DNA from: Millisia brevis NBRC 105863
Lineage (GTDB): Bacteria > Actinomycetota > Actinomycetes > Mycobacteriales > Mycobacteriaceae
Length of the DNA: 64,000 nt
Reading direction: 5' to 3'
NCBI RefSeq assembly: GCF_001552615.1
Contig: NZ_BCRN01000004.1
Coordinates: forward strand, 124,001-188,000
Shown: positions 60,520-64,000 of the stretch, piece after piece
How positions within the stretch are numbered: position 1 is the first letter of the stretch
Layout of the letters: each line of letters opens with the position of its first letter
Position numbers and translations under genes: made by a program
The notes under the pieces: generated by a model
The model's input: only the letters and a program-made list of their open reading frames with translations
What the model was told of the DNA's origin: nothing
Database searches by the model: none

Positions 60520-61731
60520 ATGACTGGTGCCACCGAAACCGGTTCGGCCGTCGACATCTCGGTCGCGGACGACCGACCGATCACCGACGAGGACATCTTC
60601 GAGGGCCACCTCGGCGGCAAGCTCGAGATCGACCTGCGTGCCCCGTTGACCACCAAGCGCGATCTGTCGATCGCCTATACCCCCGGCGTGGCCAAGGTGT
60701 CGCTCGCCATCGCCGAGGACCCCTCGCTGGCGGATACCTATACCTGGGCGAGCCGCCTGGTGGCCGTGGTCAGCGACGGCACCGCGGTGCTCGGACTCGG
60801 CGACATCGGCCCGCGCGCCTCGCTGCCGGTCATGGAGGGCAAGGCGGCCCTCTTCCGGTCGTTCGCCGGCCTCAACTCGATCCCGATCGTGCTGGACACC
60901 ACCGACGTCGACGAGATCGTCGAGACCCTCATCCGCCTGCGCCCGACCTTCGGCGCGGTCAACCTCGAGGACATCTCCGCTCCGCGCTGCTTCGAGATCG
61001 AGCGCCGCGTGATCGAAGCCCTCGACTGTCCGGTGATGCACGACGACCAGCACGGCACCGCGATCGTGGTGCTCGCCGCGCTCGAGGGCGCCGCCAAGGT
61101 GCTCGACCGGCCGATGGCCCCGCTGCGCGTGGTGATCAGCGGTGCCGGAGCGGCGGGCGTCGCCTGCACCGAGATCCTGCTCGCCGCCGGCATCCCGGAC
61201 ATCGTGGTGCTCGACTCGCGCGGCATCGTCGAATCCGGCCGCGGCGACCTCAACGACATCAAGAAGTCGGTGGCCGGCCGCACCAACCCGCGCGGACTGA
61301 CCGGCGGCATCGCCGAAGCCCTCGCCGAGGCGGACGTGTTCATCGGCCTGTCGGCCGGCACCGTCGACGAGGAACTGATCGCGACGATGCGCCCCAACTC
61401 GATCGTCTTCGCGATGTCGAACCCGACCCCGGAGATCCACCCGGACATCGCGCGTCGCCACGCGGCGATCGTCGCCACCGGGCGCAGCGACTTCCCCAAC
61501 CAGATCAACAACGTGCTCGCCTTCCCCGGCGTCTTCCGCGGCGCGCTCGACGCCGGCGCACGACGGATCACCGAGGCGATGAAGCTCGCCGCGGCCCGCG
61601 CGATCGTCGAGGTGGTCGGCGACGACCTGTCCGCCGAGATGATCGTGCCGAGCCCGCTCGATCCGCGGGTGGCGACCGCCGTCGCCGCCGCCGTGGCCCG
61701 CGTCGCCCGCGAGGACCAGGCCGGCGTCTGA
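60520..61731 (+). CDS. NAD(P)-dependent malic enzyme
   Basis: A 403-residue short bacterial malic enzyme, decarboxylating malate to pyruvate. LSIAYTPGVAKVSLAIAED (catalytic Tyr), VVSDGTAVLGLGDIGP, metal/catalytic LEDISAPRCFEIE and DDQHGTAIV, cofactor motif ISGAGAAGVACTEIL, and AMSNPTPEIHP. It lacks the phosphotransacetylase domain of MaeB. GGGAG lies before the ATG and a strong terminator follows. Confidence 0.94.
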   Translation: MTGATETGSAVDISVADDRPITDEDIFEGHLGGKLEIDLRAPLTTKRDLSIAYTPGVAKVSLAIAEDPSLADTYTWASRLVAVVSDGTAVLGLGDIGPRASLPVMEGKAALFRSFAGLNSIPIVLDTTDVDEIVETLIRLRPTFGAVNLEDISAPRCFEIERRVIEALDCPVMHDDQHGTAIVVLAALEGAAKVLDRPMAPLRVVISGAGAAGVACTEILLAAGIPDIVVLDSRGIVESGRGDLNDIKKSVAGRTNPRGLTGGIAEALAEADVFIGLSAGTVDEELIATMRPNSIVFAMSNPTPEIHPDIARRHAAIVATGRSDFPNQINNVLAFPGVFRGALDAGARRITEAMKLAAARAIVEVVGDDLSAEMIVPSPLDPRVATAVAAAVARVAREDQAGV

Positions 61732-61748
61732 CCCTCCCGAGACGTACG

Positions 61749-61790
61749 GAACCGCCCGACACCCGGATCACCCGGGCCGTCGGGCGGTTC
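61749..61790 (+). terminator. Hairpin terminator after malic enzyme
   Basis: Perfect 12-bp stem GAACCGCCCGAC / GTCGGGCGGTTC enclosing a smaller CCCGG/CCGGG hairpin, 18 nt after the stop. Confidence 0.75.
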
Positions 61791-61965
61791 TGTCCGTGGG
61801 ACGGCATGCGTCGGGTGTTGTTCGCGCCGGCAAATATCGTGGTGTGGGACGCCGATTCGGCAGGCGGCGTAATAGATTGATCGGCGTACACCGTTGTTTC
61901 GTGCCCGTGATCGCAGCCCGGGGGTCGGCGCACGCGTCTCTCGGCCGTCATACATAAGGACCACG

Positions 61966-62568
61966 ATGACCACTCCCGAATCGTCGACCCCCGAACCCAC
62001 GGTCGGATCGTCGGCGACACCTCCCGACGCGCCGATCGTCGCCCTCGCCAAGGGAATGCGCCGTCTCGGCATCATCGGCGCGGTCCTCGGCATCGCGCTC
62101 GGTATCGCCGCGCTGGTGTGGCCCGGCGCCACGCTGGTGGCGATCGCCTACCTGCTCGGCTTCGGCGTGATCGTCGGCGGCGTGCACCGGCTCGCCGCGG
62201 CGATCGCGTTCGGCGTCCTGCCCACCGGAATGCGTTGGCTGCTGGGCATTCTCGGCGCCCTGATGGTGGTCGCCGGCTTTGTCGCCCTGCTCAACCCGGT
62301 GGGGACGCTGTTCTTCCTCGCGATCTGGATCGGCGCGGCCTGGCTGGTCGGCGGCATCTTCGACATCGCCGCGGGCATCTCCGGCGCAACCACCGGTCCG
62401 CGCTGGTGGGCGATCGTGTCCGGCCTGCTCGGCATCGTCGCCGCGATCGTCGTCTGGACGATGCCGGCCGCCGCGCTCGGCACCTTCGTGATCGTCGGCG
62501 CGATCGCGCTGATCATCGTCAGCGTCTCGACGCTGTTCGTGCTGCCGAAGGTGCCCGACCAGTCCTGA
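61966..62568 (+). CDS. HdeD/DUF308-family membrane protein
   Basis: A 200-residue protein with a short acidic/Pro tail and six hydrophobic helices in three pairs, each with the DUF308 pattern (GIALGIAALVWPGATLVAIAY, FVALLNPVGTLFFLAIW, IVVWTMPAAALGTFVIVG). E. coli HdeD is an acid-resistance membrane protein; role here unknown. AAGGA precedes ATG 61966. Confidence 0.88.
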   Translation: MTTPESSTPEPTVGSSATPPDAPIVALAKGMRRLGIIGAVLGIALGIAALVWPGATLVAIAYLLGFGVIVGGVHRLAAAIAFGVLPTGMRWLLGILGALMVVAGFVALLNPVGTLFFLAIWIGAAWLVGGIFDIAAGISGATTGPRWWAIVSGLLGIVAAIVVWTMPAAALGTFVIVGAIALIIVSVSTLFVLPKVPDQS

Positions 62569-62670
62569 CCGGGCGGATCCGGTTCGGGCGAGAGGTGAAC
62601 GTTGCCCGATCCACGGACGCGGGACCGATCGGTGGTCCGCGTCCGCGGCGCGGCGGTCTATCGTGGTGCG

Positions 62671-63522
62671 GTGTCGCGAAGGGTAGGACGTCGAACGGGT
62701 GACCGGCGCCGGTTGCTGCGGATCGTGGCGACGGCCGCGATCGGCCTGACCCTCACCGCCTGCGCCCGCATCCCCGAGCCCGGGTCCACCTCCCCGCGGG
62801 GCGAATCGCGGCAGGTGGTGATCGGGGTCGGCGCCGACGAGGCCTCCGCCGTGGTCGCCCGCCTCTACGCCGGCATCCTGTCCGCCCGCGGGACCGATGT
62901 GCGGCTCGACGTCGATCCGCGACAACGGCAGCGATCGCTGGCCGACCTCGACGCCGGGGCCCTGACCCTCGTCCCCGAATCGATGGGCGACCTGGTCGAT
63001 CACCTCGAACCGCTGTGGCGGCTCGACGTCCCGGACGCCGACGCGGAGGCGACCTTCGTCGAACTCAGTCGCGCCCTGCCGATCGGGCTGTCGGTGGGGG
63101 ACTTCGCCGAATCGGCCACCCTGCCGGCCGCGAGCGTGCCGGCCGACCTGCCCGCGTCGGCCGACCCCGCTGTGCCGGGACTCGAGACCGTTGCGGCGCC
63201 GCCGAGCGCCACCGGCGCACCCGAGACACCGCCGATCGAGCCGGCACCGACCGAGCCGGCACCGATCGAGACCACTCCGATCGACACCACACCGATCGAC
63301 GCGCCGGCGGTCGAAACCACACCGATCGAGCCGGCCCCGGAACGCCCCAACAACGTCATCCCGGTGTTCCGCTCCGGCGAACTCGATTCCGATCAGATCC
63401 TCGCGCTCAACGTGATCGCCGGTGAGCTGACCACCGCCGATGTCGAGGCGATGCTCGACCAGATCGACTCCGGCCGTTCGATCGGCGAGGTCACCGGTAC
63501 CTGGATGGCCGAGCGCTCCTGA
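62671..63522 (+). CDS. lpqZ: Lipoprotein LpqZ, OpuAC-like substrate-binding fold
   Basis: A 283-residue lipoprotein. Arg-rich start, hydrophobic helix and lipobox LTLTAC (Cys at about residue 31). The first half, GVGADEASAVVARLYAGIL to TLVPESMGDLVDHL, resembles glycine-betaine-type binding proteins. Between about 170 and 228 is a Pro/Thr/Glu stretch with repeated PIET/PIEP/PIDT units, and the C-terminal part (ILALNVIAGELTTADVEAML) completes the fold. TATCGT lies 6 nt before GTG 62671 (leaderless). Position matches Rv1244; no ABC-transporter genes are adjacent. Confidence 0.85.
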   Translation: MSRRVGRRTGDRRRLLRIVATAAIGLTLTACARIPEPGSTSPRGESRQVVIGVGADEASAVVARLYAGILSARGTDVRLDVDPRQRQRSLADLDAGALTLVPESMGDLVDHLEPLWRLDVPDADAEATFVELSRALPIGLSVGDFAESATLPAASVPADLPASADPAVPGLETVAAPPSATGAPETPPIEPAPTEPAPIETTPIDTTPIDAPAVETTPIEPAPERPNNVIPVFRSGELDSDQILALNVIAGELTTADVEAMLDQIDSGRSIGEVTGTWMAERS

Positions 63523-63546
63523 GCGGACGGCGGCCGGCAACACGAA

Positions 63547-63580
63547 GCGGGGCCGAACCCTCGAAAGGACTCGGCCCCGC
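63547..63580. terminator. Bidirectional terminator hairpin
   Basis: GCGGGGCCGA / TCGGCCCCGC 10-bp stem between the convergent lpqZ and SDR genes. Confidence 0.7.
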
Positions 63581-63598
63581 GTTCGGGTCGACGGTCGA

Positions 63599-64000
63599 TC
63601 AGGGCAGGACGCGCTTGGCGGCCACCGCCACCACACGCTGGTAGGCCGGTCCGAGGATGCGGACCACCAGATCGAGGGCGATCGCGTCGGCGCCGACCAA
63701 CACCCGCGGCCGGTTCTTCCGGACACCGTCGAGGATGATCGTCGCCGCCTGCTCCGGGGTCAGCCGGGCGAGCCGCTTGTCGAACAGCTGCGCGACGCTC
63801 TGCTGCTCGTGATCACCGGAAACCGTGGCATTGCGGGCGATCGCGGTCTTGATCCCGCCCGGGTGGACGCAGGTCACCCGCACCGGACGCTGCTCGATCA
63901 GCATCTCCTGACGCAGCGACTCGGTGAACCCGCGCACCGCGAACTTCGCCGCGTTGTAGGCGGACTGACCGGGCATCGACAGCAGCCCGAAGAGCGACGA
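63599..64000 (-). CDS. Short-chain dehydrogenase, C-terminal part (cut by window edge)
   Basis: The minus-strand frame runs off the window end with no start inside. The 133 visible residues begin at SSLFGLLSMPGQSAYNAAKFA, the catalytic Tyr-x3-Lys segment of an SDR, followed by VRVTCVHPGGIKTAIA. Resembles the Rv1245c-type SDRs, which lie at this place in M. tuberculosis. Substrate unknown. Confidence 0.85.
   Translation of the reverse strand, partial: SSLFGLLSMPGQSAYNAAKFAVRGFTESLRQEMLIEQRPVRVTCVHPGGIKTAIARNATVSGDHEQQSVAQLFDKRLARLTPEQAATIILDGVRKNRPRVLVGADAIALDLVVRILGPAYQRVVAVAAKRVLP

Overview
The window is about 64 kb of very GC-rich actinobacterial chromosome. Mycothiol synthesis (mshB), phosphatidylinositol-mannoside assembly (pimE, lpqW), glucosyl-3-phosphoglycerate synthase (gpgS), the GT4 glycogen/maltosyl-phosphate synthase and a sigE-rseA-htrA-tatB locus place it in the Mycobacteriales. 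The gene order follows the Mycobacterium tuberculosis Rv1158c-Rv1245c region closely. A non-mycobacterial member such as a Gordoniaceae/Nocardiaceae relative is my inference, because the accessory genes differ from mycobacteria.

Layout. 1-15 kb is the conserved core: pimE, typA, lpqW, mshB, fdxC, dapC, a TSUP permease, a GT2 glycosyltransferase, and a PucR regulator divergent from the proline catabolic pair pruA-putB. 15.8-28.1 kb is an eleven-gene polyketide operon. It encodes an ACP, two hotdog dehydratase-like proteins, a ketosynthase, a chain-length-factor-like protein, a single-chain KS-CLF fusion, a FAD monooxygenase, an acyltransferase, a KAS III-like protein, a CrtI/CRTISO-like oxidoreductase and an SDR ketoreductase. 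It looks like a highly reducing, polyene-forming type II system. 28.1-34.6 kb is accessory: a PIN/HTH toxin-antitoxin pair, fadD36, a broken exoribonuclease gene, dapD, and an Abi_2/HEPN gene with a structured leader bracketed by three copies of a 45-bp palindromic repeat. 34.6-48.9 kb returns to core: dapE, LOG, fadD6, folP2, gpgS, DivIVA-like, DUF3117, glgM/glgC, sigE-rseA-htrA-tatB. 49-64 kb holds mrp, two lytic transglycosylase-like proteins, membrane/magnesium genes (CBS/MgtE-N, corA), malic enzyme, lpqZ and an SDR running off the end.

The most unusual part is the polyketide operon. Its two dehydratase-like subunits each lack one of the two catalytic residues, and the losses are complementary (Glu but no His; His but no Glu), which suggests an obligate heterodimer with one composite active site. 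One ketosynthase/CLF pair is encoded as separate genes and a second as one fused 811-residue chain. The KAS III-like protein has lost all three catalytic residues. Together the genes suggest ACP-bound polyene assembly with oxidative tailoring. No aromatase/cyclase, thioesterase, phosphopantetheinyl transferase or enoyl reductase gene is present.

Ten genes start without a Shine-Dalgarno sequence 6-7 nt after a TAnnnT hexamer, the pattern of leaderless transcripts. This helped fix several starts.
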